Shown here piece by piece: positions 28,082-36,756 of a DNA stretch of 64,000 bases (position 1 is its first letter; each line of letters begins with the position of its first letter). Origin of the DNA: DASUPK01 sp963724665 (lineage in GTDB: Bacteria; Actinomycetota; Thermoleophilia; Solirubrobacterales; 70-9); assembly GCA_963724665.1 (NCBI GenBank), contig CAVRVH010000012.1, positions 1,178,001 to 1,242,000 on the forward strand, read 5' to 3'. A program made the position numbers and the translations under genes. The notes under the pieces were generated by a model. That model searched no databases. It had not been told where the DNA came from and saw nothing but the letters and a program-made list of their open reading frames with translations.

Positions 28082-29318
28082 ATGACCACCTTCGCGTTCC
28101 GCGCCGTCGACGTCGCTGGAGTTCCCTCGCGCGGGGAGGTCGACGCCGAAACCAAGGGGCAGGTCAGCGAGCAGCTGCGCGAGCGCGGCCTGATCGTGCT
28201 CGACGTCTCGGAGAAGAACGAGGCGATGAAGCTCGAGAAGGTCTTCGATCGCTTCCGCAGCGTCCCGATACGGGAGCTGGCCGTCTTCTCGCGTCAGTTC
28301 GCCACCCTGATCTCATCCGGCATGCCGATGCTGCGCTCGCTCTACACCCTCGAGGATCAGACCGAGGACGAGAGGCTGAGCGAGGCGATCGCGGGCGTCC
28401 GCGGGGACGTGGAGGCCGGCAGCTCGCTGGCGGACGCGATGGGCAGGCGGCCGCAGATCTTCGACAAGCTCTTCCGGGCGATGGTGCAGCTCGGGCGAGA
28501 GCTCGGGGCGACTCGACGAAGCCCTTGACCGGATCGCGTACCAGATCGAGAAACTCGACGCGCTCAAGCGGGAGATTCGGTCGGCCATGCTCTACCCGGC
28601 CTTCGTCTTCGCCGCCGCCGTCGCGGTGATGCTCGCGGTCGTCATCTTCATCGTTCCGATCTTCGCTGACGCCTTCAAGGAGGCCGTCTCCGACCAGCCG
28701 GGCGAGTCCGCGTCCCTGCCCGCCCTGACCCAGATGATGGTCGACATCTCGGCCTTCCTGAAGGGCTACTGGTTCATCTGGGTCCCTGCCGCTTCGGCGG
28801 GCATCTTCGCCTTCTTCCAGTGGAAGAAGACCGACAAGGGACGATCTCAATGGGACCGCGTGAAGCTCCGCCTGCCGATGCACATCGGCGACATCGTCCA
28901 AAAGGCAGCCGTGGCTCGTTGGTCCCGCACCTTCTCCGGGGCGGTCGCCTCGGGCGTGCCCCTGCTCGAGTCGATCAAGCTGACCGGCCAGACCTCCGGC
29001 AGCGCGCCCGTCGAGCAGGCGATGGACGAGGTCTACGCCTCGGTCAAGAGCGGCGGAACGCTCGCTCACCCGATCGAGGAGGCGAGCCGTCTTCCCCCGA
29101 TGGTGGGCCACATGGTCTCCGTGGGAGAGGAGAGCGGCCAGCTCGAGACGATGCTGACCAAGGTCGCCGACTTCTACGAGGCTGAGGTCGACACCAAGGT
29201 GAAGGCGCTCACCTCGCTGATCGAGCCGGCGATGATCGTGGTCGTCGGCGGGATGGTCGGCTTCATCGTCATCGCGATGTACCTGCCGCTCTTCTCGCTC
29301 TACGACAAGATCCGGTAA
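28082..29318 (+). CDS. pilC: Type IV pilus inner-membrane platform protein PilC, frameshifted
   Basis: A GspF/PilC platform protein of about 411 residues with two T2SSF domains. The first is FSRQFATLISSGMPMLRSLYTLEDQ and, across a shift near 28503, GESSGRLDEALDRIAYQIEKLDALKREIRSAMLYPAFVF. The second is WSRTFSGAVASGVPLLESIKLTGQT to GEESGQLETMLTKVADFYEAEVDTKVKALTSLIEPAMIV. Three membrane helices are seen. The PilC stop is followed by 370 bases without a gene, holding the pilin promoter and riboswitch. Confidence 0.9.
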
Positions 29319-29490
29319 ATCGCGCGATCTGGAAGGGGTCGAGGCCCGGCTTCGCCATCAGGTCGCGGCTGCGAGCGGCTGCCCGTCATAAGTCGCTTCG
29401 GGCTTCGCCCTTCGCTCCTGGATACAGCAGCCTGGCAGCCGCTGGACGCAAGTACGAGCCCATTTCCCTAAGCACTATTGAGGGACTTGC
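29319..29490 (+). other. Non-coding stretch between pilC and the pilin promoter
   Basis: No ORF, hairpin with T-tract or known motif was recognised here. Its last bases (29471-29490) are AGCACTATTGAGGGACTTGC, loosely similar to the sequence just before the second pilin promoter. Confidence 0.4.
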
Positions 29491-29517
29491 TAAAGCCGTT
29501 CGGCGGGGCGTCGATGG
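29491..29517 (+). promoter_or_regulatory. Sigma-28/WhiG-like promoter of the first pilin gene
   Basis: TAAA (29491-29494), 15 bases, then GTCGATGG (29510-29517), compared with the FliA/WhiG consensus TAAA-N15-GCCGATAA. The predicted start near 29525 puts the riboswitch at the very 5' end of the transcript. Confidence 0.55.
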
Positions 29518-29546
29518 AAGCCGCGTAAAGGAAACGCCAGGGCCTT

Positions 29547-29636
29547 CGGTGAGAAAGGCAAACCCATCGCGAGGTGGGGACGCAAAGCCATCGGGGCTCC
29601 GAGAGAAATCTCGAGAGCAAGCCGGGCTGCCACCGA
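29547..29636 (+). promoter_or_regulatory. GEMM-I (cyclic di-GMP-I type) riboswitch
   Basis: All conserved blocks of the GEMM-I aptamer are present in order. P1 5' strand CGGTG is followed by AAGGCAAACC, a P2 stem CCCATC closed by a GCGA (GNRA) tetraloop with GGTGGG, the hallmark GGGACGCAAAGCC (29577-29589), a P3 hairpin GGGCTC...GAGC, an AGCCGGGCTGCC block, and the closing P1 strand CACCG. It ends about 60 bases before the pilin ATG. No U-tract terminator follows, so control of translation or RNA stability is more likely than attenuation. The base that separates cyclic di-GMP from cyclic GMP-AMP binders was not assigned with certainty. Confidence 0.85.
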
Positions 29637-29695
29637 GGTCACTGACTTCGACGGCCACGGGGCTCTGGCACGGAGATATCAACAAGGAGAATCAA

Positions 29696-30158
29696 ATGAT
29701 TCTGAAGCTCCGTGAGCGGATGGCCAATCGGGAAGAGGGTTTCACTCTTATCGAGCTCCTGGTCGTCATGCTCATCATCGGGATCCTCGCGGCTATCGCG
29801 ATTCCCACGTTTTTCAACCAGCGCAACAAGGCCAGTGACTCGAGCGCCAAGGAGATGGCGCACACCGGCCAGGTGGCGGCGGAGACGATCGCCACTGACA
29901 ACAACGGTTCCTCCTCACGGTCAGCCCCCCACGCTGAACGGGATCGACTCCTCGATTCTGACCGTGGCCGGGACCCCGCCGCATCCGTTCGCGAGCGCCG
30001 CAAGCGGCACCGCGAACAGCTGGACTGAGACGATCACGTCTCCGACCGGCAACACGTTCACGATCGCCAAGAGCGGCACTGGCGTTCTGAGCTACACCTG
30101 CACCGTCCCCGCCGGTAACGACCGGGGTGGCTGTCCGACTGGCGGCAACTGGGGCTAA
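29696..30158 (+). CDS. pilA: Type IV pilin, first copy, frameshifted
   Basis: Major-type prepilin: a short basic leader ending REEG, cleavage before FTLIELL with Glu5, then the helix VVMLIIGILAAIAIPTFFNQRNKASD. A net loss of two bases near 29915, relative to the second copy, breaks the frame; downstream the other frame continues SSILTVAGTPPHPFASAASG to CPTGGNWG. Two cysteines near the end (SYTCTVP, GGCPTGG) form the usual D-region disulfide. The SD is AAGGAGA. It is controlled by a riboswitch and a sigma-28-like promoter, and is followed by a terminator. Confidence 0.86.
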
Positions 30159-30206
30159 CGCCCAGCTAGCCAGTCTGCGTGACGCCCGAGAGGGCCTCAT
30201 GCGAAG

Positions 30207-30238
30207 AGAGGGCGGGCCTTCGGGTCCGCCCTCTTTTT
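30207..30238 (+). terminator. Terminator after first pilin gene
   Basis: GAGGGCGG and CCGCCCTC pair around a short GCCTTCGGGT loop and are followed by TTTTT. A near-copy follows the second pilin gene, so the terminator belongs to the duplicated unit. Confidence 0.85.
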
Positions 30239-30247
30239 GCACATCGC

Positions 30248-30324
30248 CGTCAGCACTTTTCAGTCACTAGCCGAAGGCCTGGAATCTCGTCGTCAGCACT
30301 TTTCAGGCACTTGCTAAAGGCCTG
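30248..30324 (+). repeat. Two direct repeats in the second pilin promoter region
   Basis: Two 34-base copies (30248-30281 and 30291-30324), 43 bases apart, both begin CGTCAGCACTTTTCAG and end AAGGCCTG. Only the second contains the TAAA element of a sigma-28-like promoter; in the first the same place reads CGAA, so it looks like a decayed duplicate promoter or a repeated binding site. Confidence 0.7.
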
Positions 30325-30341
30325 CGGCCGGCGACCGATGC
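30315..30341 (+). promoter_or_regulatory. Sigma-28/WhiG-like promoter of the second pilin gene
   Basis: TAAA (30315-30318), 15 bases, then ACCGATGC (30334-30341). The spacing is identical to the sites at 21682 and 29491. Unlike the first pilin gene there is no riboswitch between this promoter and the start codon. Confidence 0.55.
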
Positions 30342-30372
30342 AGGACTCGTCAACGTCCTTGGGAGGAAAGAG

Positions 30373-30838
30373 ATGTCTCGTTAAGCTCCGTGAGCGGATC
30401 GCCAAACGCGAAGAGGGTTTCACCCTCATCGAGCTCCTGGTGGTCATGCTCATCATCGGGATCCTCGCGGCTATCGCGATTCCCACGTTTTTCAACCAGC
30501 GCAACAAGGCCAGTGACTCGAGCGCCAAGGAGATGGCGCACACCGGCCAGGTGGCGGCGGAGACGATCGCCACTGACAACAACGGTTCCTACGCCACGGT
30601 CAGCCCGACCACGCTGAGCGGGATCGACACGTCGATTCTGACGGCGGCCGGCACCCCGCCGCATCCGTTCGCGAGCGCCGCAAGCGGCACCGCGAACAGC
30701 TGGACTGAGACGATCACGTCTCCGACCGGCAACACGTTCACGATCGCCAAGAGCGGCACTGGCGTTCTGAGCTACACCTGCACCGTCCCCGCCGGTAACG
30801 ACCGGGGTGGCTGTCCGACTGGCGGCAACTGGGGCTAA
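30373..30838 (+). CDS. pilA: Type IV pilin, second copy
   Basis: Near-duplicate of the first pilin: leader with AKREEG, cleavage before FTLIELL, the same N-terminal helix, SYATVSPTTLSGIDTSILTAAGTPPHPF in place of the broken part, and an identical C-terminal half. The ATG at 30373 has an excellent SD (GGAGG, six bases away), but one base must be missing just after it, since ATG TCT CGT runs into TAA while the adjacent frame reads VKLRERIAKREEG. About 155 residues. It is followed by its own terminator. Confidence 0.87.
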
Positions 30839-30886
30839 TCCCAGCTGGCCGGTCTGCGTGACGCTCGAGAGGGCCTCACGCGAAGA

Positions 30887-30920
30887 AGAGGGCGGGCCTT
30901 CGGGCCCGCCCTCTCTTTTT
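30887..30920 (+). terminator. Terminator after second pilin gene
   Basis: GAGGGCGGGCC and GGCCCGCCCTC form an 11-pair stem with a TTCG loop, followed by TCTTTTTG. It is highly similar to the terminator at 30207. Confidence 0.88.
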
Positions 30921-31050
30921 GCCCGGAGCCGCCGGCAACCGGGCTTGCTCGGCTGCGGCAAGCCGCGACGCTCTTCGTACGAACGGCCAGCGCGCGCAAA
31001 TCCTGGGTATGGGCGAGCACGGCACACGCCTGCCGATGCATGAGCCGAGC

Positions 31051-31064
31051 GTGCATCGATGCAC
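31051..31064. repeat. Perfect 14-base palindrome over the minor-pilin start codon
   Basis: GTGCATCGATGCAC is its own reverse complement and contains the ATG of the next gene (31059-31061). It could be an operator or a translational hairpin; no SD is seen upstream of this start. Confidence 0.5.
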
Positions 31065-32482
31065 CTGCGCAGCCTGAAAAGAATCCGTGATGAGCAGGGC
31101 GGCATGACGCTGATCGAGGTGCTGATCAGCTCCATCGTCCTGCTGATCGTCTCCGCCGGCCTGTTCGGGCGCTGACCGCGGGGAACCGCGCCACCGCGAC
31201 GGAGCGTCACCGCGCCAAGGCCAACGATCTGGCCGAGCAGGAGCTCGAGCGGGTGCGCTCGCTGCGGATCGGCGACCTCTCGTCCTGGAACTCGACCCGG
31301 AGGGTGATCGAGGACGGCACGAGCTCGCCAGCGGAGCGACCTGTCCCGCCGGCGGGACAGACCTGCTACACGGTCACCTCGAGCACCCAGTTCCTGACCG
31401 AGCCGGCGTCGACGAGCACCTGCGCCTCGGGCACCGGATCCCGCGACTACCTCCAGCTCAAGGTCTCGGTGAGCTGGACCGGGATGAGCGCCACGGCGAA
31501 GCCCGGTCACGGCGGGGACCATGATCTCGCCGCCGAACGGATCGCTCGTGCCGAACGGCGGCTCGCTGCTGGTCCAGATGGACGACGCGAGACAGCACCG
31601 GCATCTCCGGCGTCACCCTGACCGGAAGCGGCGCCGGATCGTTCAGCGGAACCACCGGCGCCACCGGCTGCGTCCTCTGGCGCAACCTGCCGGCGGGCAC
31701 CTACACGATGACCGTCGGTGGCGCTGCCACCGGCATGGTGGATCCCGACGGCAACGCGCCCGACGGCGCAGACCGTGAGCGTCGTCGACCAGGCGACCAA
31801 CACCGTGAACCTGCAGTACGACGCCCGGGGTCGATCCGGCGTCACGTTCACGACCCGGCGCCAGAGTGACAACGCGATCGTCAGCACCCTGCCCAGCGGC
31901 GCAGCGTGAAGGCGGATTCGCTGATCGCGTTCAACACCGGGATGACGCGGGCGAAGCGATTCGGAACGCCGGGAACGTTCGCGCGGCTCGATCACGACGA
32001 GCGGGCTCTTCCCCTTCAGCTCGCCTGTCTCGGTCTACGCCGGCCTGTGCCAGAACACGACGGTCGGCCGGACGCGGCGGTGGCGAGCATCGACGTTCCC
32101 GCGGGCGGCTCCGCAGCGCCGCGACCGTCCAGCTCCCGGCGCTCCATCTCAACGTGTACCAGGGGTCGACCACCGCCAGCGCGAAGGCGGTCGGCGCGAC
32201 CGTGACGGCCAGGACCTGCTCTGCCCCAACCACCCGACGACCGGCTTCAAGCGGACCTTAGCACCGACGCGTCGGCAGCTGGACGACCCCGGGTGCCGAT
32301 GAGCGACTACCGGGTCTGCGCGACCGCGAACGTCTCCGGGATCGGCAACAGGAAGATCCGCACCGACGACACGCTCGCCCCGCCGAACATGAGCCTCGAC
32401 GACCCCGCGACCTCAACAGCCCGAGCACGCTCTCGACCTCTTCCTCGGGACGGGCTCGACCGCCGGGAGCACGTGTCCATGA
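31059..32482 (+). CDS. Minor prepilin (PilV-like), multiple frameshifts
   Basis: A large minor pilin of about 470 residues. The leader MHLRSLKRIRDEQGG precedes MTLIEVLISSIVLLIVSAGLFG. Next come LAEQELERVRSLRIGDLSSW, a TCYTVTSSTQFL segment typical of actinobacterial PilV-like proteins, and an Ig-like carboxypeptidase-regulatory-type beta domain (SGVTLTGSGAGSFSGTTGATGCVLWRNLPAG). It ends LFLGTGSTAGSTCP. The first shift is a lost G near 31172; several more follow up to 32280. The stop overlaps the next start (ATGA). Confidence 0.75.
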
Positions 32483-33174
32483 GGGCCTTCCGGGAGGAGA
32501 GCGGCTTAACCCTGGTGGAGCTGCTGATGACCATGGCGACCTCGCTGGTCGTGATGAGCGCGATCGTCATGATGCTGACGACCTCGCTCCACAACCAGGA
32601 CCGGATCAACAAGCGGGTCGACGCCAATCAGCGTGCGCGGCCGGTGATGACGCACATCATCCAGGAGCTCCACTCGGCCTGCGTCGCACCCCGGATGACC
32701 CCGATCATCGGGGATCGCCACCGCCGGCAGCACCGGCACCCGATCAGCTTCCTCTCGAAGAGCGGCGAGCACGGTGAGCCCGACCCCCGATCTGCACGTG
32801 ATCACCCTCAGCGGAGCGACGCTGACCGAGTCCGTCTACCCGGCGACCGGCGGCGCGCGCCCGGGCCCTGGACCTTCTCGGCCACGGCATCCTCGACCAC
32901 CCAGCTGCTCACCAACGTCGCGGCGCCCGGCGGGCGGGATGTTCCGCTACTACGACTTCGTCAACGGGCAGGTCGACACGGCGCCGACCGCCGTCCCGCT
33001 GACCGCCACCGACGCCGCCAAGGTCGCGAACGTCAAGATCACGTTCTCGAGCTCGCCAACCAGCGGTGTCTCGACCTTCGACCCGCCTCGCCCCTGGTCG
33101 TCTCCGACTCGGCGGACCTGAGGCTCGAGAACGCCGGCCAGTACCCGAACCAGGACAACCTGCCATGCGTCTGA
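32479..33174 (+). CDS. Minor prepilin (PilW/PilJ-like), multiple frameshifts
   Basis: About 232 residues. Leader MRAFREESG, then LTLVELLMTMATSLVVMSAIVMMLTTSLHNQDRINKRVDANQRARPVMTHIIQELHSACVAP, the standard start of PilW-type minor pilins. The later part, in other frames, reads LHVITLSGATLTESVYPATGG, FRYYDFVNGQVDTAPTAVPLTATDAAKVANVKITFSS and SDSADLRLENAGQYPNQDNLPCV. At least four one-base shifts lie between 32710 and 33100. It overlaps both neighbours, so the three minor pilins are translationally coupled. Confidence 0.75.
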   Translation: MRAFREESGLTLVELLMTMATSLVVMSAIVMMLTTSLHNQDRINKRVDANQRARPVMTHIIQELHSACVAPRMTPIIGDRHRRQHRHPISFLSKSGEHGEPDPRSARDHPQRSDADRVRLPGDRRRAPGPWTFSATASSTTQLLTNVAAPGGRDVPLLRLRQRAGRHGADRRPADRHRRRQGRERQDHVLELANQRCLDLRPASPLVVSDSADLRLENAGQYPNQDNLPCV

Positions 33175-34788
33175 TTCGGAACCGCCTCCGGGCGCTTGCC
33201 ACCGCAGAGGGCGGCTACACGCTGATCGCCGTGCTCGGCGCGACCTTCTGGTCACCCTGCTGGTCACCGCCGCGCTCGCAGCGACCAACGACGACCAGCG
33301 CCTGATCTCCCTGGACATCGAGCAGAAGCGCGCCTACGCGGCGGCGCAGGCCGGCATCGCCGACTACACCTACCACCTCAACAACGACAGCGGCTACTGG
33401 ACCCGCTGCACCAACGTCCCGACGCCCAACGCCGTGAACCAGCAGACGGTCGACGGCGAACCGCCGGCCGGTCCCGGCTCGACCGACGGCTCGACGCTAC
33501 GCGATCGAGCTGCTGCCGGCGACCGGCCAGTCGATCTGCGACTCGAGCAACCCGACCAGTCGATGCTGGAGTCGAGCGGCGCGCAACATCGGGACCTTCC
33601 GGATCCGGTCGACCGGCTACTCGGGACCGAGAAGCAGTCGATCGTCGCCACCTTCAAGCAGGCGACCTTCCTCGACTACGTCTACTTCACCCAGCTCGAG
33701 ACCTCGGATCCGGTCACCTATGGGTTCGCCAACCCGTCGGCGGCGCTGACCGGCGCCTACACCCAGTGCACCAAGTTCCGGCGCGACGGCCGCGAGAGCG
33801 CACCGATCCCCGGCACCAGCAACCAGTTCTGCGACCAGATCGTCTTCGTCGGCGGTGACCAGATCGACGGGCCCCTGCACACGAACGACGACCTCGCGGT
33901 CTGCGGCACCCCCAGCTTCGGGCGGAACGCGGCCGACGTCACCGAGGTGAGCGCGCCGCCGAGTCGGCTGGGCCCCGGCAACAACTGCTCCGGCACCCCG
34001 GACTTCAACGGGCCGTTCGCCACCAACGCGCCGGTCCTGACCCCGCCGACCACCAACGCGATCGCTGAAGACCATCGCCGGGCCCAGCTACACCTACACG
34101 GGCCAGACCACGATCACCCTGAGCGGAGCAACATGACCGTCACGATCAACACGGGGCACGTGATCGGTCCGTCGCGGTGCCCGACCGACGGAGTGGTCTA
34201 CGTGCAGAACGGCGCCTGCTGCCTCCTCCTACTCGCCGTTCACCGTCACCTATCCGGCCAGCTCGGGCTGCGGCAACGCGATCGTGCACAGCAGCGGCAC
34301 CTACTCCGGCCAGCTCACGATCGCCGCCGAGAACGACGTGATCATCGACGACGACATCGGCGGGCCAGCAGCTCCGCCGATCTCCTCGGCCTGGTCGCCA
34401 ACAACTTCATCCGCGTCAAGCATCCGGTCTGTCCCGTCCAACAACCTCGGCTGCTCGAGCGGCACGATCGACCACCGAGACAGCGAAGGGCTCGTGCAAC
34501 AGCGGGGTCAACGGCACCGGCGCGAACTCGAACATCCAGATCGACGCGGCGCTGCTCGCCATCGACCACTCGTTCATCGTCGATCACTACGACTGCGGCG
34601 CCAGCCTCGGCACGCTGACCGGTCAACGGCGCGATCGCGCAGAAGTTCCGCGGCGCGGTCGGGACGACGGGCGGCACCGGCTACATCAAGGACTACAACT
34701 ACGACGACCGCCTGCGCTACCAGGAGCCGCCGCACTTCTTCGACCCGGTGCAGTCGGCCTGGCACGTCCAGCGGGAGACGCTCGGGTA
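33165..34788 (+). CDS. Minor prepilin / pilus tip protein (PilX-like), multiple frameshifts
   Basis: About 540 residues. Leader MRLIRNRLRALATAEGG, then YTLIAVLGA and a helix broken by a lost C near 33251; IEQKRAYAAAQAGIADYTYHLNNDSGYWTRC is typical of PilX-type proteins. A long extracellular region follows, with QIVFVGGDQIDGPLHTNDDLAVCGTPSFGR and NNCSGTPDFNGPF, and it ends FDPVQSAWHVQRETLG. The size and the GPLHTNDDL phrase resemble the polymer-forming or tip-adhesin proteins found in actinobacterial pilus operons. Several shifts lie between 33240 and 34640. Confidence 0.7.
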
Positions 34789-34835
34789 GCGCCGCGCTAA
34801 AGGCGCTGCGAGCGCAGGAGCCGACGAGAAGTCCC

Positions 34836-35598
34836 ATGTTCCCGATCGCCTCACTGGCCTTCGTCGGCGGCATGGTGACCGGCAGCTTCGTCGGCGTCGT
34901 CGCCCACCGCGTGCCGCGCGGCGGCTCGATCGTCGGGCCCGCTCGGTCTGCGACTCCTGCGGCGTGCAGATCGCCGCCTACGACAACGTGCCGGTGCTCT
35001 CCTGGCTGGTCCTGCGCGGCCGCTGCCGCAGCTGCGGCGCGCGGATCCCGCTGCGCTACCCGCTCGTCGAGCTGGCGCGTCGGCGCGGCGTTCGCCGCCA
35101 CCGCCGTGGTCTTCCACGACGATCCCGGCGCAGCTCGCGCTGGGGCTGGTCTTCGTGGCGATGCTCGCCGCGATCACCCTCACGGACCTCGAGCGGCGGA
35201 TCATCCCGAACTCGATCCTGCTCGCCGGCGCCGTTGCGGGCCTCGCCATCGTGGCTGTGACCGACCCATCCAGCCTGCCCGAGCGCGGCATCGCGGCCGC
35301 TGCGGCTGGAGGGCTGCTGCTCCTCATCGCGCTCGCCTATCCGCGTGGCATGGGGATGGGCGACGTCAAGCTCGCCGCGGTGATGGGCCTCTACCTCGGC
35401 AGCGCCTGTCGGCCGGCGCTGCTGGTCGGGGTGCTGACCGGTGCGCTCGTCGGGATCGGCGTCATGGCTCGCCCGCGGCTCCGGGGCGCGCAAGCTCGCG
35501 GTGCCCGTTCGGTCCGTTCCTGGCGCTCGGCGGCGTGGTCGGCCCTGCTGGCGGGCGACCAGATCGTCGACGCCTACCTGAACGTCTTCGTCCGCTAG
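34836..35598 (+). CDS. pilD: Prepilin peptidase/N-methyltransferase, frameshifted
   Basis: The membrane aspartyl protease that cleaves the prepilin leader and methylates the new N-terminus. It shows ASLAFVGGMVTGSFVGVVAHRVPRG, the zinc-binding pair CDSCG and CRSCGARI, the first catalytic Asp in ITLTDLERRIIPN, and the second in GMGMGDVKLAAVMG. About 254 residues. Small shifts lie near 34935, 35088, 35133 and in the last 130 bases, including two apparent extra C residues. It is expected to process the two pilins, the minor pilins and perhaps the protein at 10160. Confidence 0.87.
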
Positions 35599-35678
35599 CC
35601 GCACGTCTCATCAGTCTTGGGTATGGCGCAACGGCGCGATCCGGCCGATGGGAGAGGTGAGGCAAGGAGCCTCCAGCG

Positions 35679-36750
35679 ATGGCTCTCTGTAAAGAAGAAC
35701 ACCTCCCTCGTCGGCCTCGACATCGAGTCGGGCAGCATCGCCGCGACCGAGGTGGCGGCGAACGGCGACCGTGCCGTCGGCCGCACGGCAATCGCGCCGC
35801 TGGAGCCCGGCGTCGTCCGCGAGGGCGAGGTCCATGACCCCGATGCGCTGCGCCAGGCGCTCACGGATCTCTTCGCTGAGCACAAGCTCGGCAAGACGGT
35901 CCGGCTCGGCATCGCAAACCAGCGCGTCGTGGTCCGGACCCTGCGGCTGCCCGCTGATCGAGGACCCGGACGAGCTCGACGCGGCGGTCCGCTTCCGCGC
36001 CCAGGACGCAGATCCCGATGCCGCTCGACCAGGCGGTGCTCGACCACCGGGTGATCGGCACGGGCGAGAGCGCCGACGGCGACCGCAGATGGACGTGCTC
36101 GCCGTCGCGGCGCGCCGCGACATGGTCCATCCGCTCGTGCAGGCGCTGCGCGACGCGGGCCTCAGCCCGCCGGCATCGACCTCTCGGCCTTCGGCATGAT
36201 CCGCGCCCTCGAGCGCCCAGAACGGCGCTCCCGGTCGATGAGCCGGTGAGCTGCCCGTTCCGACCACCCTCTACTGCCACCTCGGCGACGTCACCAACAT
36301 CGCGGTCGCCCGCGGGGACGAGCTGCCTCTTCACCCGCGTCAGCCCCTTCGGCGTCGAGACGATCGCCGATCGGCTCGCCAGCCGCGAGGGGATCTCGAT
36401 CGAGGACGCTCGCGAGCTGCTGATCGAGGTCGGCCTCGAGGAGGACCTCGAACTCTTCGACGACGACGGCGGAAGCGCCGCGGCGCGCGAGGAGCTCGAG
36501 CGAGGGGCCAGCAAGCTCAGTCGACGAGCTCCGGATGTCGATGGACTACTACGGCGCCCAGGAGGGGGTCACCCCGGTCGAGCGGGTCGTCGTCTGCGGC
36601 GCCGGCAGCACCATCCCCGGGCTCGCCGATCGAATCCGGCCCGGCCTCGGCCTCGAGATCTCGCTGGAGGCGCCGACGGCGCTCTCGCACCTCGATCCCG
36701 AGGATGCCGCCCGCCTGACCGTCTCCTACGGCCTCGCCCTCGGGGACTGA
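35679..36750 (+). CDS. pilM: Pilus assembly protein PilM, multiple frameshifts
   Basis: An actin-like ATPase of the cytoplasmic PilM-N-O complex. ATG 35679 is chosen because AAGGAG lies nine bases upstream and, with one base restored, the start reads MALSVKKNTSLVGLDIESGSI, the classic PilM opening. The existing open frame can also be read from 35617. Later segments: VRLGIANQRVVVRTLRLP, DELDAAVRFRAQD, MDVLAVAARRDMVHPLVQALRDAGL, FTRVSPFGVETIADRLAS, and VVCGAGSTIPGLADRI near the end. Shifts lie near 35950, 36015, 36090, 36170, 36260 and 36520. It is followed at once by pilN. Confidence 0.85.
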
Positions 36751-36756
36751 TCTGAG

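Noticed and set aside
29471..30312. CACTTGC/GGGACTTGC motifs as sigma-54 promoters
   Set aside because: The GG and GC elements lack the required spacing, whereas TAAA-N15-nnCGAT fits at both pilin genes.
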